A stretch of DNA of 64,000 bases from Panicum virgatum (Eukaryota > Streptophyta > Magnoliopsida > Poales > Poaceae). Of this stretch, positions 9,601-21,800 are shown piece by piece (the stretch's first letter is position 1; each line of letters opens with the position of its first letter). Both the position numbers and the translations under genes were made by a program. The notes beneath the pieces are model-generated. The model saw nothing but the letters and a program-made list of their open reading frames with translations, made no database searches and was not told where the DNA came from. The stretch covers positions 68,322,960 to 68,386,959 of the forward strand of contig NC_053147.1 in assembly GCF_016808335.1 (NCBI RefSeq), read 5' to 3'.

Positions 9601-12484
9601 CTCGACGGGTGCGAAGGGTAAGGAAGCTAACCGAGCCAACTAGGTTTCGTATAGGTAGCTGGAACGTAGGGTCCCTAACGGGTAAGTTGCGAGAGCTAGT
9701 TGATGTAGCAATTAGGAGGCGTGTAAATATTCTATGCGTTCAAGAGACTAAATGGAAGGGCCAGAAGGCGAAGGAGGTTGAGGATACTGGCTTCAAGCTT
9801 TGGTACACGGGAGCAACTCCGGGTAGGAATGGTGTAGGCATCTTGATTGATAGGAGTCTTAAGGATGGAGTCGTAGAGGTTAGAAGGCAAGGCGACCGGA
9901 TTATCCTAATCCGGTTGGTAGTTGGAGATTCGGTTTTGAATGTGATCAATGCATATGCCCCTCAGGTAGGCCTTAGTGAGAGCACCAAGATGCAGTTCTG
10001 GGAAGATCTAGATAGCATGGTTAGTACCGTGCCTACCAGCGAGAAACTCTTCATAGGAGGAGATCTCAACGGTCATGTGGGTGCGACTAATGTAGGGTTC
10101 GAGCAAGTGCACGGGGGTTTTGGGTATGGTAGCAGGAGTCAAGAGGGGGAGGATGTGTTGAACTTCGCGTTAGCCTACGACTTATTGATAGCGAATACCG
10201 TGTTTAAGAAGAGGGAATCCCATCTTGTGACGTTTCGTAGTGGACAACACTCGAGCCAGATCGACTTTATCCTTACTAGGAGGGAGGATAGACGTGATTG
10301 CTTAGATTGTAAGGTGATACCTGGGGAGTGTGTTGTCCCTCAACACAAGCTTGTGGTGGCGGACTTTCGTCTTCGGGTACGTGTCCACCGGGACAAATGT
10401 ACCAAGATTGCGAGAACAAAGTGGTGGAAGCTTAGAGGGGAAGCGGCACAAGCGTTTAAGGAAAGGATGCTAGGTGAGGGGCCTTGGGAAGAAGGAGAAG
10501 ACGCAGATGACATGTGGCTAAAGATGGCAACATGTGTTCGGAAGGTGGCCTCAGAGGTGTTTGGCGTGAGTAAGGGAGGCAAACAGGAGGGGAAAGACAC
10601 CTGGTGGTGGAACGACGAGGTGCAAAGGGCTATTAAGGAGAAGAAGGAGTGTTTCAAGCGTCTCCATCTTGACAAGAGTGCAGCCAACATCGAGGGCTAT
10701 AAATTAGCAAAGAGGGTTGCAAAGCGAGCTGTGAGTGTAGCAAAAGGTAAGACGTATGATGACCTGTATCAGCGGCTAGGCACGAAAGAAGGGGAAAAGG
10801 ACATTTATAGGATGGCTAGGATCCGCGAGCGGAAGACAAGGGACATCAACCAAATCAAATGCATTAAGGATGGGACAGATCGACTGCTAGTGAAGGATGA
10901 TGAGATCATGGATAGATGGAGAGAGTACTTCGACAAGTTGTTTAATGGGGAGAGTGAGAGCCCTACCCTTGAGTTAGATGACTCTTTTGACGATACCAAC
11001 AGACGTTTTGTGAGGAGAATTCAGGAGGTAGAGATCGGGGAGGCTTTGAAGAGGATGAAGAGAGGTAAAGCGTTGGGTCCTGATGGTATTCCCATTGAGG
11101 TGTGGAGATGCCTAGGAGATAGAGCAATAGTTTGGTTAACTAAGCTTTTTAATCTCATTTTTCGGTCAAACAAGATGCCGGAAGAATGGAGGAGAAGTAT
11201 ATTAGTACCTATCTTCAAAAACAAGGGCGATGTTCAAAGTTGTACTAACTACCGTGGGATTAAGCTGATGAGCCATACGATGAAGTTTTGGGAGAGGGTC
11301 ATCGAGCATCGCCTAAGAAGAGGGACAAGTGTGACCCAAAACCAATTTGGGTTCATGCCTGGAAGGTCAACTATGGAGGCGATTTTCTTAATACGACAAT
11401 TGATGGAGAGATATAGGGAGCAGAAGAAGGACTTGCACATGGTCTTCATTGACCTTGATAAGGCATATGACAAAGTACCGAGAAATGTCATGTGGTGGGC
11501 TTTGGAGAAACACAAAGTTCCAACCAAGTACATTACTCTCATTAAGGATATGTACAAAGATGCGACGACGTTTGTCCGGACATGTGATGGCAACACCACT
11601 GACTTTCCTATTAACATAGGCCTACACCAGGGGTCAGCATTGAGCCCTTATTTATTTGCTTTAGTGATGGATGAGATCACAAGGGATATACAAGGTGAGA
11701 TCCCTTGGTGTATGCTCTTTGCTGATGATGTGGTGCTAGTTGACGAGAGTAGTGCAGGGGTTAATAGGAAGTTAGAGCTGTGGAGATGCACGTTAGAGTC
11801 GAAAGGGTTCAGACTTAGTAGGACCAAGACCGAGTACATGATGTGCGATTTCAGCGCGACTAGGCATGAGGGGGGAGACGTTAGTCTAGATGGGCAAGTG
11901 GTGGTCCAGAAGGATACGTTTCGGTATTTAGGATCGGTGTTACAAAAGATGGCGACATTGATGAAGATGTTAGGTATAGAATTTCAGCTGGCTGGTTGAA
12001 ATGGCGGCAAGCTTCTGGCATCCTTTGTGACAAGAGGGTGCCACAAAAGCTAAAAGGCAAATTCTATAGGACATCAATTCGTCCGGCGATATTATACGGT
12101 GCTGAATGTTGGCCTACAAAAAGACGACATGTGCAGCAACTGAGTGTAGCAGAGATGCGGATGTTGCGGTGGTTTTGCGGGCACACAAGGAGGGATAGAG
12201 TCCGGAACGAAGTTATTCGGGATAGGGTCGGGGTGGCACCAATTGAGGAGAAACTTACTCAGCATCGGCTGAGATGGTTTGGATATGTCCAACGAAGTCC
12301 TCCTGAGGCGCCGGTGCGTAATGGGATCCTTGAGCTAGTCGATAATGTAAAGAGGGGTAGAGGTAGACCTAAACTGACGTGGGATGAGTCGGTTAAGAGA
12401 GACCTTAAGGATTGGAACATCTCTAAAGAGATAGCTTTGGATAGGAGCGCTTGGAGACTAGCTATCAATGTGCCTGAACCTTGA
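9507..12484 (+). pseudogene. LINE ORF: AP endonuclease-reverse transcriptase, one frameshift
   Basis: The product would nick target DNA and copy the LINE RNA at the nick. Residue positions count from the ATG at 9507. An exonuclease-endonuclease-phosphatase domain starts about residue 46 ([12 protein letters not shown]) and includes [16 protein letters not shown] and SQIDFILTR. The reverse transcriptase domain includes [10 protein letters not shown] (near 524), [11 protein letters not shown] and LFADDVVLV (near 738). The C-terminal region continues from 11996 to 12484 in another frame with ILYGAECWPTKRRHV and WFGYVQRSP. One base appears lost near 11947-11950 (..QKMATLMK.. where ..QKDGDIDE.. 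is expected), so the ORF is closed by an early stop at 11997-11999. The start is uncertain because the first 25 codons are repeat sequence. Confidence 0.88.
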
Positions 12485-12543
12485 ACTTATTTCTTTCGGG
12501 TTTCATCTCTAGCCTACCCCAACTTACTTGGGAAAAAAGGCTA

Positions 12544-12575
<32 letters not shown>
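12544..12575 (+). repeat. (TTG)n LINE tail
   Basis: About ten TTG units between the conserved GGCTATG 3' end and the right target-site copy. Confidence 0.93.
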
Positions 12576-12576
<1 letters not shown>

Positions 12577-13121
12577 GCTTCAGAACCCAGTCTTCTGTAT
12601 TGTAGTCCTGAAGAACCCAAATGGACAGTTGAGTCATGAAGCGAGGGTCATCTCTATGTTGACTCATGTAATGCAGCTGTCCTTGGGATTGACCAACAAA
12701 AACAACATCACTAGAATTGTCCAGCCCGCTGATGATCCTACGCTTGTTCCCTTCCCCATCAACTGCAACTATTAGCTCCTGGTCTATATCATCAAAGTGG
12801 GTGACATTGAAATGTAGCATGCCATTAACGAAGGCACCACTTGCGTAGACAGATAAGGCCTCATCTGAACTCCACTCGCTTGTCCTCTGAGACCAGACCC
12901 CAGTTTCAGACGAGTAGGTGTGCACCTCTTCCACGAATGCCCCTTCGTAAATCCCGAGCTGGACCAGCTGAAAGTGCGCGGACACAGCAGGATCGAAAAT
13001 TAAATAGGTAGCACTATCACATTGGTGAAACAAATCAAGGTCCAAGCCGGAGTTGGGCACGGCCACCCATTGCTCGGTGGCGGGGTTGCACACGACAAAG
13101 CCCAGTGAATCGTAGGTGTCC
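12575..13121 (-). pseudogene. F-box gene, segment 2 (associated domain)
   Basis: Runs from the TGTCC copy at 13117-13121 to the LINE target copy at 12575-12589. It encodes CNPATEQWVAVP and then WVLQDYNTEDWVLKH at the junction. The poly-Asn run seen downstream in this frame is only LINE tail read in reverse. Confidence 0.88.
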
Positions 13122-16100
13122 TGTCACGACCCCAAATGTAAAAACATGCTTAACATGTTAACCACATCATTATGAGTATCATTAGTGCATAATAAAGCAT
13201 CTTGTGCATGTGAGTTTTGTTTTAAATTTAATTTTGTGTACATTTGATTTTGTGCTTGTTAAGAAAATTCAAATTTTACTATGCAACTTGGCCTCCAAAA
13301 ATTTTATTTAAATACTAGATTTCAAATGTTGATTTAAAAATATTTTTTGCAAGATTTTACGACTTTTGAACCGAGGCACAAAATTCAAGGAAATTTCAAA
13401 AACAGTCTCTTTGTTCTTTTTGTTTTGACCAAATTACAAAAGCTTTTTGAGTGATTCTTGTTCCATTGTGTTCTTTGTGATTTTATCTATCTCCAGTAAA
13501 AATTTGGTGAATTTTTGATCCCGGGAACACCTTTTTTTCGAATTTCAAACTTAATCTCTTTATTTTCCTCGCCCGGGCCCACCTGTCAGCCTCCTCCTCC
13601 TCTCCTCCTCTCTGTTTCGCTCGCCGTCGCCGCGGCACGCGTCGCCCGCCGCCGGCGTTCATCCTCGCGCCACGTGCCGGTCAATCTCGACTTCCGTGTC
13701 GCGCGCGACCTCCGCTCGCCCTTATCCTCCCACGCGTGACACCGCGGCCTCATCCTCCCCGCTTCCCCTCAAACCCTAGCCCGCCATCGCCGCGGTCCGA
13801 GCTCCTTGCCGCCGCTCCGAGCTCCGCCGGCCGCCGCGATTCGCCGCCGCCGGTGAAGCCCTCCACGATTTAGCGCGCGCGCCACCTAGCCCGCCCCCTC
13901 CTCGACTGATTTCGCCCCTCACCCGGCCTCATCCCCTCCCCAGCAGTGCCGCCGGCGAACGCCTCGGTCCGCCGCCGCCTAGCGTCGTCGCGCCGCCCGG
14001 CCGTCGCCGTTCCTCGCCCGCGCCGCCGCTGGTGAGCCGCGCCGCCCCCTCCGCATCCCCATGCGCGCGCCCTTTGCCCCGCTCCGGTCCCGCCTCTCTA
14101 CGCCGCATCACGCCGCCGTCCGCCGGCGCCGCCGCGCGCGCGGTGTCCGCGCGCACCGCGCGGTGCGTGCGCGCCGTGGCCGCGCCCCGCCGCGGGTCAA
14201 GGCCCTTGGTTGGCTTTGACTCGGGCCGGTGGGCCGCTGGCTAGCGGGCCCCACCCGTCAGCGCCTGCGGGTGTGGGAACCCGGGTGCACCTAGCGATTT
14301 GGCTAGGGTTTCTTTAGGGTTTATTTGCCTGCCACCTTGTAAAATCTCTAAAAAATCATGTATAGCTCCAAAAATTGTGAAACTTGTTTTGTTGGAATCC
14401 TCTAGCTGAGATCTACTTAGGAAAAATATTGTTTTGCATGTTACTTTGCTGTAGATTTATCTATAGATTTAGTTTTCAAAAGTAAGTTTAATGCTTGGTT
14501 ATTTGTGTACTGCTCGAAAAATGCCAAACCAAATTTTGTTAGACTCCTTGTAAGGAGTAGTTTTCAGTGGTGCAACTTGTTCATATGTTTCCTTGCTGTT
14601 TATCAAGGTTTTAGCTTGTTTTCATATGCTTTATCTGAAAATGGTTTAATATAAAACTTTTTACTGGAAAGTGAGAAAATAGTAAAACTAGTTTTGTTAA
14701 TTTTGTGCTCCTGTCTAGTTTCTAGGATAATTTTATTAGATTTGTTTAGTTAAGTTTTCATGACTTTTCTCATTTATCTTGCTTAGAGTAAATGAAAACT
14801 AATATATTTATGATTACTTCTAGGAAAAAAGCTTTTGCTACAAAACCAATTTTCATGAGTCCCTTATAATGTTCTTTGCTTTCTCAATTTAATTTGTTAT
14901 TTATGTTTGTTTTATAAGTTTATTTCCTAATTCTTGCTCTAGTTTCCTAGTTCGTGTTTGCATAGTGGTTGGTTGTTGTCGCGCGTATTACGTTTATGCA
15001 TCATCGCATATGTGCCATTCATTATTCACGTCTTGTCGCCCTTGCATAAGCTAGGGTATCACACTAATGCATGCATCTCATTTCATGCATAGTATTTCTT
15101 GCACAATCATGACATCATGCTAATTCTGGCATTTCATTCATGCATTTTAGTGACCGAACCGTCGGAGAACGAACCCGTGAAGCCCGCCGAGCCCGTCGAG
15201 CCTGAACCCGGAGTTCCGTTCGCGGTCGAGTCCGAAGTTAACCAAGGCAAGCAGCTAAGCATATTCCTTGCACCTACTTAATCTGATTTAGTTTAGCTAT
15301 CTCACCGGGTAATGTTGGGTTATATATATTATGTATGTATTGCATTTTTATACCTATCTTTATGCATAATCCATCCTTGATTTGTTATTCCTATCCTTGG
15401 CACTAGTTAGACAGTTAATAACTTAATCTGACTAGATGCTTAGCCCTGCTTAGAATACTCATATTGCTTGCTCGAAAGGAATGGTTTGGAGTATCACACT
15501 TACCTGATTATCCTTGAGTGCACTCGAGTATCTGGGACAAGTGGAGTGCAGTATCGAGATTCGAGCGGAATGTTAGGGCCTAGAGAATGAAGTCACATGG
15601 GCATAGTCCGCTTGGATCGATTAAGGACCGAGTGGACGACGTTGGTTTTGAGCACCTTTCCGTGCTACCACATATCCAATATAATGGAACGGATAAGCCA
15701 ATTACCTTCTTTGACTTGATCATTGATGTACAGTCCTAGATACGTGGCTAAAGGCTGTGCAGAGAGGCTTAGAGGTGTCCCCCGGATGGACCTATGTGTA
15801 GGAAAGTTTAGAGATGTCCCCGGTGGAAACTAAGTCTCTACGCGTAAGCTAGGTGTGAAGATTTCAATGATCGAGCCATGTTGGGAACGGTTGTCGCGAG
15901 TGCCCCCTTATCCAACTTTGGCCGGTTGGGTGAGTCGCATGGTCCTCGCGTCGTGTGGGTAAAGTAGTACACCCTTGCAAGGTTATAACCAATTCGAATT
16001 GCCGCGCTCTCGGTTATGAGCAAGCTCATTATCCCATGAACTCCTCATAGATTATCGTTTATGATGGGAACGGTTCTTGTTACATCTATGATCAGTTATA

Positions 16101-16809
16101 GATGATGTTACTCTCTTAATCAACTAAAAGTGTTTGGGGGTTTGGGCAACTTTAATTAATTTTGTTAGAAGAGCTCATGCTTATGCAATAATTACTTAAC
16201 CTTAAAGCTTTTATTTGAGCCTTTGCATGATCCTTGCTTATTTATTTGCGTAAGTCTTGCGGAGTACCTTTGTACTCAGGGTGCTTCTAACCCTAGTTGC
16301 AGGTGAACCCGAAGTGGTGTTTGGCCACTTCTACCCCGCCGATTTAGGCGCGGGGGAGGAGTAGGTCGTTGAGGCTGGGATGTTGTCCTTGAGCAAGACA
16401 TCATCATCGTAGTAAGTTTCTTCGTAATCGAACTCCGTGAGAGCATGTAAATATAATAATCCTTAAGTTTCTGTTTAATATGGTTTCTGTGAGCCCAAGG
16501 TTTGTAATGAAGTTAGGTTGGACCCACCTATATCAAATTTGTAATAATAAATGAATAAAATTGCTCTTTATGGATCATCAGCAATGTATGCGTTTGTATA
16601 ACGGTACGTGTGCTTAATCCTGGGCATGTGGCAAACACGTACCGGGACTACCGGGTTTGCTCTCGTTCTGGGTGAATTGTGTTGATTAAGTGCCTCTAAG
16701 GCGTGGATTAGCACGTGGCGTGTCGAGAGACGGACACGTGTTAGCCCTCGTCTTAAAGGATTAATCAATAATTTCACCTAAACCGAGGGTAAATTGGGCG
16801 GTTCTCACA
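13122..16809 (+). repeat. LARD left LTR
   Basis: AT-rich start (13122-13560), a CpG-rich block (13570-14290) with an AAACCCTAG motif and GGGCCCACCTGTCAG, an AT-rich intron-like stretch, a short open exon (15151-15246), a further intron-like stretch, and a second exon (16303-16364). Confidence 0.92.
15151..16364 (+). CDS. Putative spliced micro-ORF in LARD left LTR
   Basis: Exon A (15151-15246) follows GCATTTTAG. It encodes an acidic Pro/Glu peptide (TEPSENEPVKPAEPVEPEPG..) ending EVNQ, with a GC donor (CCAAG|GCAAGC). Exon B (16303-16364) follows CTAGTTGCAG and ends with TAG. Removing the 1,056-bp intron joins G|GT at phase 1, giving ..EVNQ-GEPEVVFGHFYPADLGAGEE then stop. The 5' exon and start codon are not identified. 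The same layout occurs in the gypsy LTRs at 33693-34893 and 44589-45789, which is the main support. Function is unknown; it could be a leader exon of LTR transcripts rather than a protein. Confidence 0.45.
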
Positions 16810-18892
16810 ACGGGTATCAGAGCTGAGGTTTCCATAAAGTGAACCTAAAATTGGCTTAGTGGGTTGAGAGTCAAATAAAATTTGACTACTTGCACTAAGA
16901 TTTACTTTGGTTAAAAATTTGAACTTAAGGTAAAATGCTAACTTTCTTCCTTTGTCTTAGAGCTAATTCTTTCTTACTGCTTCACTTGTTTAATTAAGAT
17001 GTGCTTGACCCCTCCTGTCAGCATGAGTAGCAGAAGCGTAGGAAAACCCCTTTTTACCTGCTGAAAACCTTTTGAGCCTTTTACCGGAGTTGAGAAGGTG
17101 GGAATCACCCATTGTCTTGAGCGCTAGTAGGAGGGTTGTAGCGATGCTGGACAATGCGGTTGTTTCGGGTCATGAGTGCTAGAGCGTTAAGGCGTGCTCA
17201 CGAGGTGAGGAGACGTCATGTTGCATTCCTACTTCGCATGCATGCATCATATCATATATATTGTGTTGCTTTGGGTGTTTGCTAATATTTTCGTATAAGT
17301 CTCTTCACACCTTTGCACATCTCACTTTTGATAGACCTAATATGGTTAGAAACATAGGAAAATTGATGTGTGTTTTTGGAACGAAACCTAATTACTTGTT
17401 CAAACAATTGACATGCAGAGTTTTGAATCTAAGTTTCACTTTCTAAGGTTCTATAACCTTTCCTGACATTTATTGCCATCATAAATGTTAGCTTCAAAGA
17501 TAATTTGGAGAAATCTACAGGTCATCCTTGTCTCTCGGTCATACATTCGAATGCTAGAAGATAATTCATCTCGACTATCCTTAATAATGAGAAACAACTT
17601 GTGGTTCTTCTAGCGTTCATATTTGTTTATTTCAAAACGCCTTGATTCCTATATCTGAATTGAATCCGCTTACATTCTTGCTCAAATAAATATGAGTACT
17701 AAAAAAAAAAAACTTGATCACATACATCATAGCCATCGTGCCTGAACAGGGTTGCAACATAGTTGCATTTCATAATCACATGTTGTTTGGGTGTGAGTCT
17801 AACATAGTGGAATCCGTGTGATAGACTAACTAACGTTATGTGTCATGTATGTCTACGTAAAGCTTTTGATGTTTTTGAAATTTGAAAAACCTCTCTCTCA
17901 ATTTGTGCTATTTGGGTTGCTCCCTATGATTTTCTTGTGTAGTGGTGATTGTTCCACGAACTATAGTGTCGCGACGGAACCTAGGGCCTCATATGGACTG
18001 CAGCCATATGATTGTGCCACTGGGTGCGCGCTGGTGCTTAAGTACGTGTGGATATGAACTACTACAATCATCTTGTCATGCAACCTTTAAATTTTTTTTT
18101 TCTTCTCTACCTCGTCTTCTATAAGGGGTAGGCCCTAGACGAATAACGATGCGAATGGGTTGTCTTAGTTTTGAGTTTCTAGGGGTATTAGTACACTAAC
18201 TGGCATGTCAACATGCGCATCTTGTATCATTCAATTCAATTAATAAACAATATCGAGCAAGAATGTTCTTGAGAAAAACTTGCCTTGATACTCTTTCTTT
18301 TCAGTTTCTCCGAGCTCCTTAAGAACTCACCTTGACGTCTTTTCTGTATAGGATCACCGCTAAATTGAGAATTTGATTCTTCCAGAACTTCGAACCTCTC
18401 TTCTCTGCCAAATCTTACTATATGTTAGCATTAGAATGGTCAACCAGCCCTTTTCAGCCGACTTTGATGGTGCCTGTATTCCCTCTTTGGATTCTAAATC
18501 TGTACCAATCAATCTACTGTGTAGCTGTCCAAACATATCCTTTCTCTAAGAAATGTTTCCTGGTGTATCATTCTCTGTCATTCATCCTCAATCACTCTCC
18601 GCCTTATACAATGTTATTCTTATCTCTCAATTGAAGAAGTGTCATAGTGTCCCAACCGACCCCGTCGATTCGGAGGCACTCGATCTTCAATCAGGTCTTA
18701 TCTTCGAAGAATACCCTGATTTCTTTTCCGAGGGGTGAGTTTTCACTCTGTCACCACACCCATGTTCTTGTACCTCAATTCTTGGATGTGTAATTTGTCT
18801 ATGTGAATTTGGTCTCAATCTAATCCAAGTTTTATCCTTCCCCTCTTGTCTACCTAAATCTCGGGACGAGATTTTCTTAAGGGGGGGAGAAT
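16810..18892 (+). other. LARD internal domain, no coding capacity
   Basis: 2,083 bp without recognisable gag, protease, reverse transcriptase or integrase fragments. Only short open frames are present. The polypurine tract is at 18878-18892. Confidence 0.8.
16812..16823 (+). other. Primer binding site of the LARD element
   Basis: GGGTATCAGAGC lies two bases after the left LTR. Apart from its first base it matches the initiator Met-tRNA site. Confidence 0.75.
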
Positions 18893-21800
18893 TGTCACGA
18901 CCCCAAATGTAAAAACATGCTTAACATGTTAACCACATCATTATGAGTATCATTAGTGCATAATAAAGCATCTTGTGCATGTGAGTTTTGTTTTAAATTT
19001 AATTTTGTGTACATTTGATTTTGTGCTTGTTAAGAAAATTCAAATTTTACTATGCAACTTGGCCTCCAAAAATTTTATTTAAATACTAGATTTCAAATGT
19101 TGATTTAAAAATATTTTTTGCAAGATTTTACGACTTTTGAACCGAGGCACAAAATTCAAGGAAATTTCAAAAACAGTCTCTTTGTTCTTTTTGTTTTGAC
19201 CAAATTACAAAAGCTTTTTGAGTGATTCTTGTTCCATTGTGTTCTTTGTGATTTTATCTATCTCCAGTAAAAATTTGGTGAATTTTTGATCCCGGGAACA
19301 CCTTTTTTTCGAATTTCAAACTTAATCTCTTTATTTTCCTCGCCCGGGCCCACCTGTCAGCCTCCTCCTCCTCTCCTCCTCTCTGTTTCGCTCGCCGTCG
19401 CCGCGGCACGCGTCGCCCGCCGCCGGCGTTCATCCTCGCGCCACGTGCCGGTCAATCTCGACTTCCGTGTCGCGCGCGACCTCCGCTCGCCCTTATCCTC
19501 CCACGCGTGACACCGCGGCCTCATCCTCCCCGCTTTCCCTCAAACCCTAGCCCGCCATCGCCGCGGTCCGAGCTCCTTGCCGCCGCTCCGAGCTCCGCCG
19601 GCCGCCGCGATTCGCCGCCGCCGGTGAAGCCCTCCACGATTTAGCGCGCGCGCCACCTAGCCCGCCCCCTCCTCGACTGATTTCGCCCCTCACCCGGCCT
19701 CATCCCCTCCCCAGCAGTGCCGCCGGCGAACGCCTCGGTCCGCCGCCGCCTAGCGTCGTCGCGCCGCCCGGCCGTCGCCGTTCCTCGCCCGCGCCGCCGC
19801 TGGTGAGCCGCGCCGCCCCCTCCGCATCCCCATGCGCGCGCCCTTTGCCCCGCTCCGGTCCCGCCTCTCTACGCCGCATCACGCCGCCGTCCGCCGGCGC
19901 CGCCGCGCGCGCGGTGTCCGCGCGCACCGCGCGGTGCGTGCGCGCCGTGGCCGCGCCCCGCCGCGGGTCAAGGCCCTTGGTTGGCTTTGACTCGGGCCGG
20001 TGGGCCGCTGGCTAGCGGGCCCCACCCGTCAGCGCCTGCGGGTGTGGGAACCCGGGTGCACCTAGCGATTTGGCTAGGGTTTCTTTAGGGTTTATTTGCC
20101 TGCCACCTTGTAAAATCTCTAAAAAATCATGTATAGCTCCAAAAATTGTGAAACTTGTTTTGTTGGAATCCTCTAGCTGAGATCTACTTAGGAAAAATAT
20201 TGTTTTGCATGTTACTTTGCTGTAGATTTATCTATAGATTTAGTTTTCAAAAGTAAGTTTAATGCTTGGTTATTTGTGTACTGCTCGAAAAATGCCAAAC
20301 CAAATTTTGTTAGACTCCTTGTAAGGAGTAGTTTTCAGTGGTGCAACTTGTTCACATGTTTCCTTGCTGTTTATCAAGGTTTTAGCTTGTTTTCATATGC
20401 TTTATCTGAAAATGGTTTAATATAAAACTTTTTACTGGAAAGTGAGAAAATAGTAAAACTAGTTTTGTTAATTTTGTGCTCCTGTCTAGTTTCTAGGATA
20501 ATTTTATTAGATTTGTTTAGTTAAGTTTTCATGACTTTTCTCATTTATCTTGCTTAGAGTAAATGAAAACTAATATATTTATGATTACTTCTAGGAAAAA
20601 AGCTTTTGCTACAAAACCAATTTTCATGAGTCCCTTATAATGTTCTTTGCTTTCTCAATTTAATTTGTTATTTATGTTTGTTTTATAAGTTTATTTCCTA
20701 ATTCTTGCTCTAGTTTCCTAGTTCGTGTTTGCATAGTGGTTGGTTGTTGTCGCGCGTATTACGTTTATGCATCATCGCATATGTGCCATTCATTATTCAC
20801 GTCTTGTCGCCCTTGCATAAGCTAGGGTATCACACTAATGCATGCATCTCATTTCATGCATAGTATTTCTTGCACAATCATGACATCATGCTAATTCTGG
20901 CATTTCATTCATGCATTTTAGTGACCGAACCGTCGGAGAACGAACCCGTGAAGCCCGCCGAGCCCGTCGAGCCTGAACCCGGAGTTCCGTTCGCGGTCGA
21001 GTCCGAAGTTAACCAAGGCAAGCAGCTAAGCATATTCCTTGCACCTACTTAATCTGATTTAGTTTAGCTATCTCACCGGGTAATGTTGGGTTATATATAT
21101 TATGTATGTATTGCATTTTTATACCTATCTTTATGCATAATCCATCCTTGATTTGTTATTCCTATCCTTGGCACTAGTTAGACAGTTAATAACTTAATCT
21201 GACTAGATGCTTAGCCCTGCTTAGAATACTCATATTGCTTGCTCGAAAGGAATGGTTTGGAGTATCACACTTACCTGATTATCCTTGAGTGCACTCGAGT
21301 ATCTGGGACAAGTGGAGTGCAGTATCGAGATTCGAGCGGAATGTTAGGGCCTAGAGAATGAAGTCACATGGGCATAGTCCGCTTGGATCGATTAAGGACC
21401 GAGTGGACGACGTTGGTTTTGAGCACCTTTCCGTGCTACCACATATCCAATATAATGGAACGGATAAGCCAATTACCTTCTTTGACTTGATCATTGATGT
21501 ACAGTCCTAGATACGTGGCTAAAGGCTGTGCAGAGAGGCTTAGAGGTGTCCCCCGGATGGACCTATGTGTAGGAAAGTTTAGAGATGTCCCCGGTGGAAA
21601 CTAAGTCTCTACGCGTAAGCTAGGTGTGAAGATTTCAATGATCGAGCCATGTTGGGAACGGTTGTCGCGAGTGCCCCCTTATCCAACTTTGGCCGGTTGG
21701 GTGAGTCGCATGGTCCTCGCGTCGTGTGGGTAAAGTAGTACACCCTTGCAAGGTTATAACCAATTCGAATTGCCGCGCTCTCGGTTATGAGCAAGCTCAT

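Larger units (their letters stand above)
9242..12574 (+). mobile_element. RTE-clade LINE, near full length
   Basis: A non-LTR retrotransposon with a 5' region of tandem repeats, one long ORF (endonuclease then reverse transcriptase) and a short 3' end finishing in (TTG)n, which replaces the poly-A tail in plant RTE elements. A 15-bp target duplication GTGCTTCAGAACCCA flanks it (9227-9241 and 12575-12589). The first bases of the right copy overlap the TTG tail. It inserted into the coding exon of the F-box gene, in the opposite orientation. Confidence 0.92.

Noticed and set aside
12524..12574. Poly-Asn tail of the F-box ORF
   Set aside because: This is the LINE's (TTG)n tail translated in reverse. 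The real gene continues at 9241.
13515..14244. Short ORFs repeated identically at 19286-20015
   Set aside because: Identical because the two LTRs are nearly identical, not through selection. Composition is low-complexity.
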